From Paeniglutamicibacter kerguelensis (lineage in GTDB: Bacteria; Actinomycetota; Actinomycetes; Actinomycetales; Micrococcaceae): a stretch of 64,000 bases of DNA. The notes beneath the pieces were generated by a model. That model saw nothing but the letters and a program-made list of their open reading frames with translations, did no database searches and had not been told where the DNA came from. Every line of letters begins with the position of its first letter. Within the stretch, counting starts at the first letter, position 1. Positions 55,923 to 64,000 of the stretch are shown one piece after another. The position numbers and the translations under genes are program-made. The stretch lies in the NCBI RefSeq assembly GCF_017876535.1, contig NZ_JAGIOF010000001.1, forward strand, positions 744,001-808,000, read 5' to 3'.

Positions 55923-57146
55923 ATGCTGATCAGCAACGCCCGTCCCTGGGCCGGAAAAGCCAGCGACATCCTGATCGAGGACGGCAAGATCGCCGCGATC
56001 ACCGAGCACGACCCGACCCGCGAGCTTGGCGCGGAGGACGTCGAGGGACGTAGCCGGATCCTGATTCCCTCGTTCTCCGACGTGCACGTGCACCTGGACT
56101 CGACCCGCATCGGCCTGCCGTTCCGCAAGCACACGGGCCGCCCCGGGGTGTGGGGCATGATGAGCAATGACCGCGAGCACTGGCGGGACGCCGAAACCGG
56201 GTTGGAAGAACGCGTGGCCGAAACGCTGGAGCGCATGATCGCCCGCGGCACCACCCGGGTGCGCTCGTTCGCCCAGGTGGATGTCGACTGCAAGCTCGAG
56301 AAGTACGAGGCCGTCGTGGCGGCGAAGGAAAAATTCGCCGACCAGGCCGACGTGCAGATCATGGTGTTCCCACAGGCAGGGATCCTGCTGGAACCGGGCA
56401 CCGAGAGGTACCTGGAGGACGCGCTGCGGGCGGGCGCCGACGTCATGGGCGGCATCGACCCCTGCGAGTTGGAACGGGACCCGGTGCGCCACCTGGACGT
56501 GGTGTTCGGGCTGGCCGAGAAGTACCAGGTCGAGGTGGACATCCACCTGCACGAAGCCGGCACCCAGGGGGTCTTTTCGGCCGACCTGATCGCCGAGCGC
56601 ACCCGGGCCCTGGGCATGCAGGGCAAGGTCAACCTCTCGCACGCCTACGAGCTGGGCAGCGTCAATGCCGCAACCAGCCGCCGGCTGATCGACACGTTCG
56701 CCGAACTGGACATCTCGCTGACGTCGGTGGCGCCGAGCACCTCCAACCACTTGCCGATGGTGGACCTGGCCGAGGCCGGGGTGCGCTTCGGGCTGGGCGA
56801 GGACGGGCAGCGGGACTACTGGAGCCCGTACGGCAACTGCGACCTGCTGGACCGGACCTGGCAACTGGCCTTCGTCAACGGTTTCCGCAAGGACGAGCTG
56901 ATCGAACACTCCCTGGCCGTGGCGACCATCGGCGGCGCCTCGATCATGGACCACGACGTGCCGCGCCTGGCCTCCGTGGCCGACCGCCCGGGCGTTGCCG
57001 TGGGCGACCGCGCCGACCTGGTGCTGGTCGACGGCGAGACCATCGCCTCCACGGTGATGGACCGGGGCACCGACCGCACCGTCATCCACGACGGGCGCGT
57101 TGTTGCCGACGGGCTGAAGGTCCTTTCCGTGGAACGCAGCCGCTAA
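55923..57146 (+). CDS. amidohydrolase family enzyme, cytosine deaminase-like
   Basis: 407 residues, ATG after GGAAGGAACACCCAC. Metal site HVHLD follows SFSD (the usual PGF(I/V)D.H.H position); the middle has VDIHLHEAG and LSHAYELGSV with further metal histidines, and the end GEDGQRDYWSPYGNCDLLDR and LASVADRPGVAVGDRADLVLVDG. This fits the cytosine-deaminase-like amidohydrolase branch, which deaminates or deamidates small ring or amide compounds. It follows the importer by 38 bp and is probably co-transcribed. The exact substrate is not readable. Confidence 0.88.
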   Translation: MLISNARPWAGKASDILIEDGKIAAITEHDPTRELGAEDVEGRSRILIPSFSDVHVHLDSTRIGLPFRKHTGRPGVWGMMSNDREHWRDAETGLEERVAETLERMIARGTTRVRSFAQVDVDCKLEKYEAVVAAKEKFADQADVQIMVFPQAGILLEPGTERYLEDALRAGADVMGGIDPCELERDPVRHLDVVFGLAEKYQVEVDIHLHEAGTQGVFSADLIAERTRALGMQGKVNLSHAYELGSVNAATSRRLIDTFAELDISLTSVAPSTSNHLPMVDLAEAGVRFGLGEDGQRDYWSPYGNCDLLDRTWQLAFVNGFRKDELIEHSLAVATIGGASIMDHDVPRLASVADRPGVAVGDRADLVLVDGETIASTVMDRGTDRTVIHDGRVVADGLKVLSVERSR

Positions 57147-57208
57147 GCACCGGCCGCCGCACGATCCATTGGCCGGCGGGGCCCGCCGGCCGTTGGGCCT
57201 TCCATGTA

Positions 57209-57258
57209 GCAACTGCAACTGCAACTGCAAGAACAAGAACAAGAACAAGAACAAGAAG
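57209..57258. repeat. compound hexanucleotide repeat upstream of amidohydrolase copy 2
   Basis: Three copies of AACTGC (57211-57228) run into four of AAGAAC (57229-57252) and a degenerate AAGAAG. Shortly downstream, CGTACCAACA is repeated twice in tandem (57291-57310), ending at a possible ATG. The arrays lie between two genes of one operon, where slippage could change spacing without shifting frame. Confidence 0.92.
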
Positions 57259-57324
57259 CAGGGCAAACGGGCGATCGCGGCATTGCCGCACGTACCAACA
57301 CGTACCAACATGAGGGAGCAGAAA

Positions 57325-58791
57325 TTGGGTCGTATCACCCGGGTCAGGGCGGCATTCGTCATCGGCTACGCGGACGGGGACCACTGCATCTGGCCCAGGG
57401 GGGAGTTGGTGCACGAGGACGACGTCGTCGTCTTTGTGGGCCGCGGCTACGAGGGGCGCGTTGATGTGGAAATCGACGCGGGCCACGCCATCGTCTCGCC
57501 CGGGTTCATCGACCTGAACGCCCTGGCGGACATCGACCACGCGATCTTCGACTCGTGGCCCACGGGCGATAGCCGGCTGGGCCTGGCCTGGTCCCAGGAG
57601 TACCTGGCCGGCCACGGACCGGTGTTCACCGAAGAGGAAGAACTCTTCCGGCGGCAGTTTGCGCTCAGCCAGCTGGTGCGCAACGGCATCACCACGATCA
57701 TGCCGATCGCCGCGGAGACCTACAAGCCCTGGTGCGAGGACTATGCCGACGCGGCGCAGTTGGCCGCGGCCGTGACCGGGATCGGGCTGCGCGCCTACCT
57801 GGGCCCCAGCTACCGCACCCACGTCCCCTACACCGACGGCACCGCCACGCTGCTCCACGAGGACGAGGCGAAGGGGCTGGACGGCCTGGCGCAGGCGATC
57901 CAATTCTGCCGGGACCACGAGGACACCGCCGGCGGGCTGATCCGCACCGCGCTGCTGCCGGCGCGCATCGAGACGCAGACCGAGCGGACGCTGAAAATGA
58001 CGCGTGCCGCCGCCGACGAGCTCGGGGTCCCGGTCCGCCTGCACGCGGCCCAGGGCCTGTTCGAGGTCGGGGAAATTCTCGCCCGCACCGGGCTGCGCCC
58101 CATCCCGTACCTCGAGTCGATCGGGTTCCTGAAGGAGAAGACCTTCGTCCCGCACGCCTGGACGGTGCCCGGGCACCGCCACATGCCCGGGCACTTCGGG
58201 CAGGGCGACGACGTCAAGATCCTGGCCGAGCACGGGACCACCGTGATCTTCTGCCCGATCCCCACCGCCCACTACGGGGTCTGCCTGGAGGACTTCGATG
58301 CGTACCGGGCCAAGGGCGTCCGCGTGGTGCTGGGCACCGATTCGGCCCCGCCGAACATGATCCGCGCCATGGACCTGGCCATGGGAATGACCAAGGCGAG
58401 CACCGGGGACCGGACCAGTGCCCAGTCCGAGGACCTCTACCGGGCCGCGACCCTGGACCCCGCGGCCGCGCTGGGCCGCGACGACCTGGGACGGCTGGCC
58501 GCCGGCGCCCAGGCCGACTACTTCGTGCTGGACCTGGGCGGGACCCACATCGGGCCGCACGGGGACCCGGTCCGCACGCTGGTCATGAACTGCGACGGCC
58601 GTGACGTGACCCGGGTGGTGGTCGCCGGGCGGACCGTCGTGGAAGACAAACGGATCGTGACCGTCGAGACCGGCTCCTACGCCGGGCGCGCCCAGCGCTT
58701 CCTGGAAAAGTACATGGCCTCCTTCAGCCTCAGCGACTTCAGGAAGCGCCCGACGAACGAACTCTTCCCCTCCAGCTTCCCGCTGCGCTGA
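57325..58791 (+). CDS. amidohydrolase-family enzyme, copy 2 (identical to copy 1)
   Basis: 488 residues, apparently identical to the product of 42876-44342. Here the start is TTG at 57325 with GAGGGAG seven bases upstream; copy 1 has ATG at the same point. An in-frame ATG at 57310 would add five residues but has no ribosome site. Like copy 1 it lacks the HxH after PGFID while keeping HAAQ, HAW and GTDSAPP. It ends the cluster B operon, about 180 bp after the other amidohydrolase, across the repeat array. Having the same enzyme in both clusters implies a shared catabolic step or a recent recombination. Confidence 0.87.
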   Translation: MGRITRVRAAFVIGYADGDHCIWPRGELVHEDDVVVFVGRGYEGRVDVEIDAGHAIVSPGFIDLNALADIDHAIFDSWPTGDSRLGLAWSQEYLAGHGPVFTEEEELFRRQFALSQLVRNGITTIMPIAAETYKPWCEDYADAAQLAAAVTGIGLRAYLGPSYRTHVPYTDGTATLLHEDEAKGLDGLAQAIQFCRDHEDTAGGLIRTALLPARIETQTERTLKMTRAAADELGVPVRLHAAQGLFEVGEILARTGLRPIPYLESIGFLKEKTFVPHAWTVPGHRHMPGHFGQGDDVKILAEHGTTVIFCPIPTAHYGVCLEDFDAYRAKGVRVVLGTDSAPPNMIRAMDLAMGMTKASTGDRTSAQSEDLYRAATLDPAAALGRDDLGRLAAGAQADYFVLDLGGTHIGPHGDPVRTLVMNCDGRDVTRVVVAGRTVVEDKRIVTVETGSYAGRAQRFLEKYMASFSLSDFRKRPTNELFPSSFPLR

Positions 58792-58802
58792 CACCGGCCG
58801 CG
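57326..58802 (+). repeat. 1477-bp direct repeat, right copy
   Basis: Matches 42877-44353 base for base as far as it was read, in the same orientation, 14,449 bp away. It covers the whole amidohydrolase coding sequence except the first base of the start codon, plus about 11 bp after the stop codon. Flanks diverge at once (CCTGAGG here, ACCAAG in the left copy). Confidence 0.9.
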
Positions 58803-58931
58803 CCTGAGGACGGTTGCCAAGGAGTGCGGGACAACCTGCGGCGGGATTGGCCGCCGGACCGTTGGCGAAGGATCAACAACCGCGGCGTGGCAAGGTGCTT
58901 TCCCGTTGCCGCTCCCTCATATGCTGGGGGC

Positions 58932-59282
58932 ATGACAAGGATCCTGCACCTGGCCGAGACCGAACACTGGCTCCAAGCGAAGAAATCCGGCGTGTACAGC
59001 CGATCGACCCGCGGCGCGAGCCTCGAGGACGTCGGGTTCATCCACTGTTCCTCGCAGGAGCAGCTTCCCGTGGTTGCCGGGTTCATCTACGCGGACTATC
59101 CCGGGCAGCTGGTGGTGCTGGAACTCGACGGTCCCGCCATCGAGGCCGCCGGAATCGAGATCAGGCACGAGGACGGCGGCGACGGCGAGCTGTACCCGCA
59201 CGTCTACGGCCCACTGAAACGCGAGTGGGTGAAGGCGGCCCATCCGGCGCGGATGGTCAATGGTGCGTTGGTGGTTGGATGA
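58932..59282 (+). CDS. DUF952 family protein
   Basis: 116 residues. ILHLAETEHWLQA at the start, GFIHCSSQEQLPVVAGFIY with the conserved His-Cys-Ser, and the end with ELYPHVYGPL match DUF952, a small family with an ADP-ribosyltransferase-like fold and unknown role. Start ATG at 58932 after a GGGGGC stretch. Its stop overlaps the phosphatase start (ATGA), so they are co-translated. Confidence 0.88.
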   Translation: MTRILHLAETEHWLQAKKSGVYSRSTRGASLEDVGFIHCSSQEQLPVVAGFIYADYPGQLVVLELDGPAIEAAGIEIRHEDGGDGELYPHVYGPLKREWVKAAHPARMVNGALVVG

Positions 59283-60004
59283 CAGGGCTTGCCTGGGACG
59301 GTTACGTCAACGCCCGGGACCTGGGCGGGATGCCGGCTCCGCTCGCCCGGGACGGGGTCACAGTGTACGGCCGGATTGCGCGCGGGCCCCGTCGTGAGCG
59401 CCTGACGAGTGCGGGCTGGGCCGAGGCGCGTGCGTGGGGGATTTCCTCGGTCGTGGACCTGCGCTGCCCCTATGAGGTCGGCGTGCGGGACTCGGATCCC
59501 GTGGTTGCCGCGCAGGCGTTCGGGGACCTTGCGATCGTGAATGCGCCGACGGAGGACCAGACGGATCCGGCATTCCGGGAGGCCTGCTTCCCGATCCTCG
59601 ATTCACCGGAATACTGGAGCCACAACTGGCGCCTGCAACCCCACCTGGTGCGGGCAACGTTCGAGGCCATTGCGTCCGCCGAGCCGGGCGTGCTGGTCCA
59701 CTGCAGCGCCGGACGCGACCGCACCGGAATGATCTGCGCGTTGCTGCTGGGCAATGCCGGGGTCGATCCCGACGCAGTTGCCGGCGACTATGCCGCATCG
59801 GTCCGCGCCATGGCAGGGGCTGCGCACCACTCGCCGACAGTGGATCGCCAGGCAGAGTGGTCGCCGGAAGAGGTCGAGGTCTGGCTCGGCGGCAAGACCG
59901 CCATCGTTCGCGACGTGGCGGTGAATGCGCGGGACGTCCTTGACATGCTCAAGGTGCCGGCGGCGGTGAGCGAATCATTGCGGTCGATGCTCATCGACGG
60001 TTAG
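59279..60004 (+). CDS. tyrosine-protein phosphatase (MptpB/Y_phosphatase3 type)
   Basis: 241 residues. The P-loop HCSAGRDRTG (141-150) has catalytic Cys142 and the arginine at 148; the Asp following cysteine-x4-arginine and the N-terminal NARDLGG fit the actinobacterial PtpB-like family that hydrolyses phosphotyrosine and sometimes phosphoinositides. No signal peptide is visible. Coupled to the DUF952 gene. Confidence 0.9.
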   Translation: MTGLAWDGYVNARDLGGMPAPLARDGVTVYGRIARGPRRERLTSAGWAEARAWGISSVVDLRCPYEVGVRDSDPVVAAQAFGDLAIVNAPTEDQTDPAFREACFPILDSPEYWSHNWRLQPHLVRATFEAIASAEPGVLVHCSAGRDRTGMICALLLGNAGVDPDAVAGDYAASVRAMAGAAHHSPTVDRQAEWSPEEVEVWLGGKTAIVRDVAVNARDVLDMLKVPAAVSESLRSMLIDG

Positions 60005-60039
60005 CCGGGCACGGCGGGAAGCCGTGGAAGAATCGACAC

Positions 60040-60321
60040 ATGGGATCGATGGAACAGACGGCAGGCAAGTCCAAACAACCCGTCGCCACGTGGACACTCA
60101 TGGCCGCGGCACTTGCCATCACGCTGCTCCTGCCGGATTGGGCAGGTTCCGGAAGCCCGCGCTCCCCGTGGCTCCTTGCCTCGCCCGCCGTACTGGGGCT
60201 GGCCGGGGCGTTCCTTGCCGCGCGGCAAGACAGCCCGGGGTGGATGGTGGCCTCCGGTGTCTGGGGCATCGCATTGATTCCAGCGCTCATCTTCATCGTC
60301 ACACTGGTCGGCGGACCGTAG
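60040..60321 (+). CDS. small membrane protein of unknown function
   Basis: 93 residues, ATG at 60040, with a weak upstream site. Three hydrophobic segments (about 17-33, 44-60, 70-90). No family recognised; context is a short operon tail after the phosphatase and convergence with the acyltransferase-like gene, 6 bp apart. Confidence 0.6.
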   Translation: MGSMEQTAGKSKQPVATWTLMAAALAITLLLPDWAGSGSPRSPWLLASPAVLGLAGAFLAARQDSPGWMVASGVWGIALIPALIFIVTLVGGP

Positions 60322-60327
60322 CAGGGC

Positions 60328-61572
60328 TTATTTGCTGCGGGAAAGCGTCGTTGAAACGCCGTGAACCAACGCCTCTAGCGGGCCGCGGCGCCCCATGAAC
60401 TTCAGCAGCAGCCCCAGCAACAGGGCGGCCACGACGTAGATGACGAACAACACGTTCCTCGGCAGGGGAGCCGAAACATCGCTGAAAAGATCCAGCGCCA
60501 CCAAATGCCCTGCGTAAATGGTGAGGGTTGCGGCACCGGCTCCGGTCAACGGCCACAGCAGCATCTCGCCCACGCCGCCCAGCAGCGCGGTGAACGCCAT
60601 GCACAGGAGTTGGGCCGCACCGAGGACCACCAACGCGCAGCCCGTCACATGCAGGACGTCCAGCGGTGCGCCGCTGTGCGGTGTGGAGATGGCCAGGAAC
60701 CAGGGTGTGTCCATGGCACCGTCCAGCCGTTGGCCGGTCGCCAGGGCAACCTCTAGGCCATTGGCATTGAGCTCCGTTGCCGACCGAAGCGACTTGAGGG
60801 CCCCGGGGAGCTCCAGCAGCCGCTCGGAGGCAAGCTTTGATCCCACGGCCATCGCCGAGCCCGCAACCAGCAGGCCCAGCGCCACCGGTGGCCGGGAGAG
60901 GGCCAGACGGCCGACAAACAGGCCGGTGAGCAGGAAACCGAACCACACCAGCAACGGGTAGTAGCCGGTGAGAAAAACGTCCGCCGCGAACACCAGCGGG
61001 GTCGCAAGGTCCGTGAAACCGGGGGAGTTGCCCAACCTGAACGGATCCATGACCCCCTCGACCCACGGGCGCAGCACGTAATAAAGCAAGGGGGAGAGCA
61101 GCAGCCAGCCGGCGGCCCACCAGGCCAGCGTCCGCCGGCGCATGTTCAGGAACGGGACAGCGGCAATGAAAAGCAGCGCGTAGTGCACCAGGATGACCGC
61201 GACGTTCGTGTCCAGGGCAGCGAGGCCAAAGCCGATCAGGGCGATCAGCCAGGCCCGGATGAGCACGCTGCGCCGCAGGGCGCCGAGCCTGCTCGCGGCC
61301 GGGCCCGCGGCGCCGCCGGTGAGCAGCGCCAGGCCAACGCCGGCAAGCAGCACGAACAGGGCGGAGGCCCGTCCAGAAAAGAGGGTGGCGGCCCAGGACG
61401 GGGCAAACCCGTCGCCGGCGAGGGCCACCCGCAGCGGCAGGATATGCACGGCCATCATGCCAATGAGCGCGAGGGCCCTGGCCAGGTCCACGCCGAGGAT
61501 GCGTGGTGATCCACCTGCGGGGCGTGAACCGCGGCTTCCGGCCTTGGCTCCCCGGGACGAAGTTTCGGTCAT
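60328..61572 (-). CDS. acyltransferase-like multi-pass membrane protein (HGSNAT/DUF418 type)
   Basis: 414 residues. N-terminal RILGVDLARALALIGMMAVHILPL with the membrane histidine, followed by about 10 helices, is the heparan-alpha-glucosaminide N-acetyltransferase-like (DUF1624) start; the C-terminal part (ATLTIYAGHLVALDLF, final helices) resembles DUF418. Such proteins transfer acyl groups across the membrane to sugars or glycopolymers. Starts with ATG at 61572. Substrate unknown. Confidence 0.83.
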   Translation of the reverse strand: MTETSSRGAKAGSRGSRPAGGSPRILGVDLARALALIGMMAVHILPLRVALAGDGFAPSWAATLFSGRASALFVLLAGVGLALLTGGAAGPAASRLGALRRSVLIRAWLIALIGFGLAALDTNVAVILVHYALLFIAAVPFLNMRRRTLAWWAAGWLLLSPLLYYVLRPWVEGVMDPFRLGNSPGFTDLATPLVFAADVFLTGYYPLLVWFGFLLTGLFVGRLALSRPPVALGLLVAGSAMAVGSKLASERLLELPGALKSLRSATELNANGLEVALATGQRLDGAMDTPWFLAISTPHSGAPLDVLHVTGCALVVLGAAQLLCMAFTALLGGVGEMLLWPLTGAGAATLTIYAGHLVALDLFSDVSAPLPRNVLFVIYVVAALLLGLLLKFMGRRGPLEALVHGVSTTLSRSK

Positions 61573-61636
61573 TGTTACAGCCTATTGCCTGGCGCCGAAT
61601 GAACCCTTGGGGCGCGCAAAGTGTAACGTTGATGTC

Positions 61637-62557
61637 ATGGCTGAATCTGCGTTGAATACCCCACGTCCGAATTACACCCTGGGAACGGTGCTCACCGCCA
61701 TGGTGACCCCCTTCAAGGACAACGGGGAGGTCGACTACGAAGCAACCGCCAAGCTGGCGAACAAGCTTGTCGACGACGGCTGCGACGGCCTGGTGGTCAC
61801 CGGCACCACCGGCGAAACCTCGACGCTGACCGACGAGGAAAACCTCGCCATGTTCGCGGCCGTGCGCGACGCCGTGGGCGACCGCGCCAAGATCATCGCC
61901 GGAACCGGCACCAACGACACCCGCCACTCCATCAGCCTCTCCCAGCGCGCCGCCGCACTGGGAGGCATCGACGGACTGCTGCTCGTCACCCCGTACTACA
62001 ACAAGCCGTCGCAGGCCGGCGTCAAGGCCCACTTCGAGGCCGTCGCCTCCGCCACCGACCTGCCCGTCATGCTCTATGACATCCCCGGCCGCGCGGGCAT
62101 CCCGATCGAACCCGAAACCATCATCGAGCTGTCCAAGCACCAGAACATCGTGGCGCTGAAGGACGCGAAGGCCGACTACCAGTCGACCACCACGGTGCTG
62201 GGCGCCACCGACCTCGACGTCTACTCGGGCGACGACGGACTGACCCTGCCACTGATGGCAGCCGGCGCCGTGGGCGTCGTCTCGGTGACCGCGCACATCG
62301 CCGCGGCCCAGTACCGCATCCTGGTCGACGCCATGCTCGCGGGCGACCTGGCCACGGCCCGCGCCACCCACTTTGCCCTGGACCCGATCCAGCGCGCCGT
62401 GATGAGCCACATCCAGGGCGCCGTCTCGGCAAAACACATTCTTCACTGGCAGGGTGTCCTGCCGAACACCGTTGTCCGGCTGCCACTTGTGGCTCCGTCG
62501 GAAGCGGAACTCGATTCCATCCGCACCGATTTGCGCGAGGGCGGATGGGAGCTCTAG
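61637..62557 (+). CDS. dapA: 4-hydroxy-tetrahydrodipicolinate synthase DapA
   Basis: 306 residues. GTTGE at 57-61, the catalytic tyrosine region VTPYYNKPSQAG (about 118-129), and the Schiff-base Lys175 in IVALKDAKADY. It condenses pyruvate with aspartate semialdehyde, the first step toward diaminopimelate and lysine, ahead of DapB (33181-33939). ATG at 61637. It lies 15 bp upstream of the RNase J gene and probably shares its transcript. Confidence 0.97.
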   Translation: MAESALNTPRPNYTLGTVLTAMVTPFKDNGEVDYEATAKLANKLVDDGCDGLVVTGTTGETSTLTDEENLAMFAAVRDAVGDRAKIIAGTGTNDTRHSISLSQRAAALGGIDGLLLVTPYYNKPSQAGVKAHFEAVASATDLPVMLYDIPGRAGIPIEPETIIELSKHQNIVALKDAKADYQSTTTVLGATDLDVYSGDDGLTLPLMAAGAVGVVSVTAHIAAAQYRILVDAMLAGDLATARATHFALDPIQRAVMSHIQGAVSAKHILHWQGVLPNTVVRLPLVAPSEAELDSIRTDLREGGWEL

Positions 62558-62572
62558 AAAGGTAAGCAATTC

Positions 62573-64000
62573 ATGACCGAATCTTCCGTTGGGGTCACCG
62601 AACCGGTGCTCCACTCCTTGCCGCCCAAGCTCCAACAGGGCACCTTGCGCATCGTGCCGCTCGGTGGCCTGGGTGAGATCGGGCGGAACATGGCCGTCTT
62701 CGAAATCGACGGCAAGCTGCTGATCGTCGACTGTGGACTGCTCTTCCCCGAGGAGCACCAGCCGGGCGTCGATGTCATCCTGCCCGATTTCAGCTACATC
62801 AAGGACCGCCTCGATGACGTCGTCGGGCTCGTGCTCACGCACGGCCACGAGGACCACATCGGTGCCGTTCCGTACCTGTTGCGCCTGCGCGGGGACATCC
62901 CGCTGATCGGCTCGCGGCTGACCCTCGCGCTGATCTCGGCCAAGCTGGAGGAGCACCGCATCAAGCCGGTGCTGCGCCAGGTTGTCGAGGGCGACGTGGA
63001 GACCTTCGGCCCGTTCGAGACCGAATTCGTTGCCGTCAACCACTCGATCCCGGACGCACTTGCCGTGTTCATCCGCACGGATGCCGGCAACGTGCTGCAC
63101 ACCGGCGACTTCAAGATGGACCAGCTGCCGCTTGATGGCCGCATCACCGACCTGCGCCACTTCGCGCGCCTGGCTGACGAGGGCGTCGACTTGTTCATGC
63201 CCGACTCGACCAACGCGGACGTCCCCGGCTTCACCACCGCGGAAAAGGAAATCGGTCCGGTGCTCGAGGGCCTGTTCGGCCGCGCGCGCAAGCGCATCAT
63301 CGTCGCATCGTTCTCCTCACACATGCACCGCGTGCAGCAGGTCATCGACGCCGCACAGGTCCACGGGCGCAAGGTGGCCTTCATCGGCCGCTCGATGGTC
63401 CGCAACATGACCATCGCCGAGAAGCTCGGCTACCTGCACATACCGCCGGGAATCCTGGTGGACATGAAGAACGTGGACAAACTGCCTGACAACAAGGTCG
63501 TGTTGATGTCCACCGGTTCGCAGGGCGAGCCGATGGCCGCGCTCTCCCGCATGGCCACCGGCGACCACCGCATCCAGGTGGGCCCGGGCGACACCGTCAT
63601 CTTGGCCTCCTCGCTGATCCCGGGCAACGAGAACTCGGTGTTCCGCGTGATCAACGGCCTGATGCGCCTGGGCGCCGACGTCATCCACAAGGGCATGGCC
63701 AAGGTGCACGTCTCCGGCCACGCATCTGCCGGCGAGCTGCTGTACTGCTACAACATCCTGCAGCCGCTGAACGTCATGCCGGTGCACGGTGAGACCCGCC
63801 ACCTGATCGCCAACGCGCGCCTTGCGGCGCAGTCCGGTGTCCCGGCCCAGAACGTGCTGCTCACCGAGGACGGCTCCGTCGTCGACCTCAAGGACGGCGT
63901 GGCGAAGCTCGTCGGCCAGGTCGATTGCGGCTTCGTGTATGTGGACGGCTCCAAGGTCGGCACCATCACCGACGAGGACCTCAAGGACCGCGTCACGCTG
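62573..64000 (+). CDS. rnj: ribonuclease J (C-terminus off the right edge)
   Basis: 476 residues visible, with the rest outside the window. ATG at 62573 preceded by GAAAGGTAAGC. The metallo-beta-lactamase motif is HGHEDHIG (His90, His92, Asp94, His95); the beta-CASP region follows with SFSSHMHRVQQVIDAA, MSTGSQGEPMAALSRM and HVSGHASAGEL. RNase J is an endo- and 5' exonuclease for mRNA decay and rRNA processing. Directly downstream of dapA, as in many actinobacteria. Confidence 0.96.
   Translation, partial: MTESSVGVTEPVLHSLPPKLQQGTLRIVPLGGLGEIGRNMAVFEIDGKLLIVDCGLLFPEEHQPGVDVILPDFSYIKDRLDDVVGLVLTHGHEDHIGAVPYLLRLRGDIPLIGSRLTLALISAKLEEHRIKPVLRQVVEGDVETFGPFETEFVAVNHSIPDALAVFIRTDAGNVLHTGDFKMDQLPLDGRITDLRHFARLADEGVDLFMPDSTNADVPGFTTAEKEIGPVLEGLFGRARKRIIVASFSSHMHRVQQVIDAAQVHGRKVAFIGRSMVRNMTIAEKLGYLHIPPGILVDMKNVDKLPDNKVVLMSTGSQGEPMAALSRMATGDHRIQVGPGDTVILASSLIPGNENSVFRVINGLMRLGADVIHKGMAKVHVSGHASAGELLYCYNILQPLNVMPVHGETRHLIANARLAAQSGVPAQNVLLTEDGSVVDLKDGVAKLVGQVDCGFVYVDGSKVGTITDEDLKDRVTL

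Overview
The window is high-GC actinobacterial chromosome, most likely from the Micrococcaceae (Arthrobacter or a close relative). The evidence is the overall base composition, strong GGAGG-type ribosome sites, the style of the housekeeping proteins (PNPase, M16 protease, DapB, DapA, RNase J) and actinobacterial families such as the GAP-family membrane protein. No rRNA, tRNA or CRISPR array was seen. Genus is inferred, not shown.

Layout. 1-3000: a truncated isochorismatase-like hydrolase, a TMEM175-type channel, then a decayed transposon (AAA ATPase plus two serine-recombinase remnants). 3188-6307: a large gene on the minus strand coding for three near-identical carrier-protein domains followed by a membrane-embedded Pls-like tail with three left-handed beta-helix domains and no adenylation domain. 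A second copy of the transposon ATPase 3' end lies just beyond it (6718-6905). 7140-9541: dhaKLM, PTS-dependent dihydroxyacetone kinase. 9.8-11.2 kb: IS remnant, a small unknown protein and a 2H phosphoesterase. 11.5-17.3 kb: lipoprotein, pnp and an M16 peptidase. 17.5-20.7 kb: two convergent amino-acid transporters sharing a terminator. 21.0-27.5 kb: molybdenum cofactor genes in two arms (moaA-moaD on minus; moeA-moaC-mog-moaE on plus) with two RibD-like reductases between. 27.5-33 kb: small membrane or general-purpose genes. 33.2-34.4 kb: dapB and a membrane protein.

34.5-58.8 kb is an accessory catabolic island. Cluster A (34.5-44.3 kb) is a minus-strand operon of two paralogous sugar-isomerase-like TIM barrels around a complete peptide-type ABC importer, with a divergent GntR repressor and an amidohydrolase. 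Cluster B (45.2-58.8 kb) holds an ornithine-cyclodeaminase-like enzyme, a second GntR, an AraC regulator with a PhyH dioxygenase, a second complete peptide-type ABC importer and two amidohydrolases. The last amidohydrolase of cluster B is an apparently identical copy of the one ending cluster A: a 1477-bp direct repeat 14.4 kb apart. The enzymes and importers probably take up and dismantle an unidentified small amide- or peptide-like compound.

58.9-64 kb returns to backbone genes: DUF952, a tyrosine phosphatase, an acyltransferase-like membrane protein, dapA and the start of the RNase J gene, which runs off the right edge.

The strongest candidates for something undescribed are the triple-carrier, A-domain-less Pls-like protein bracketed by transposon ends, and the paired ABC/amidohydrolase island with its identical long repeat.
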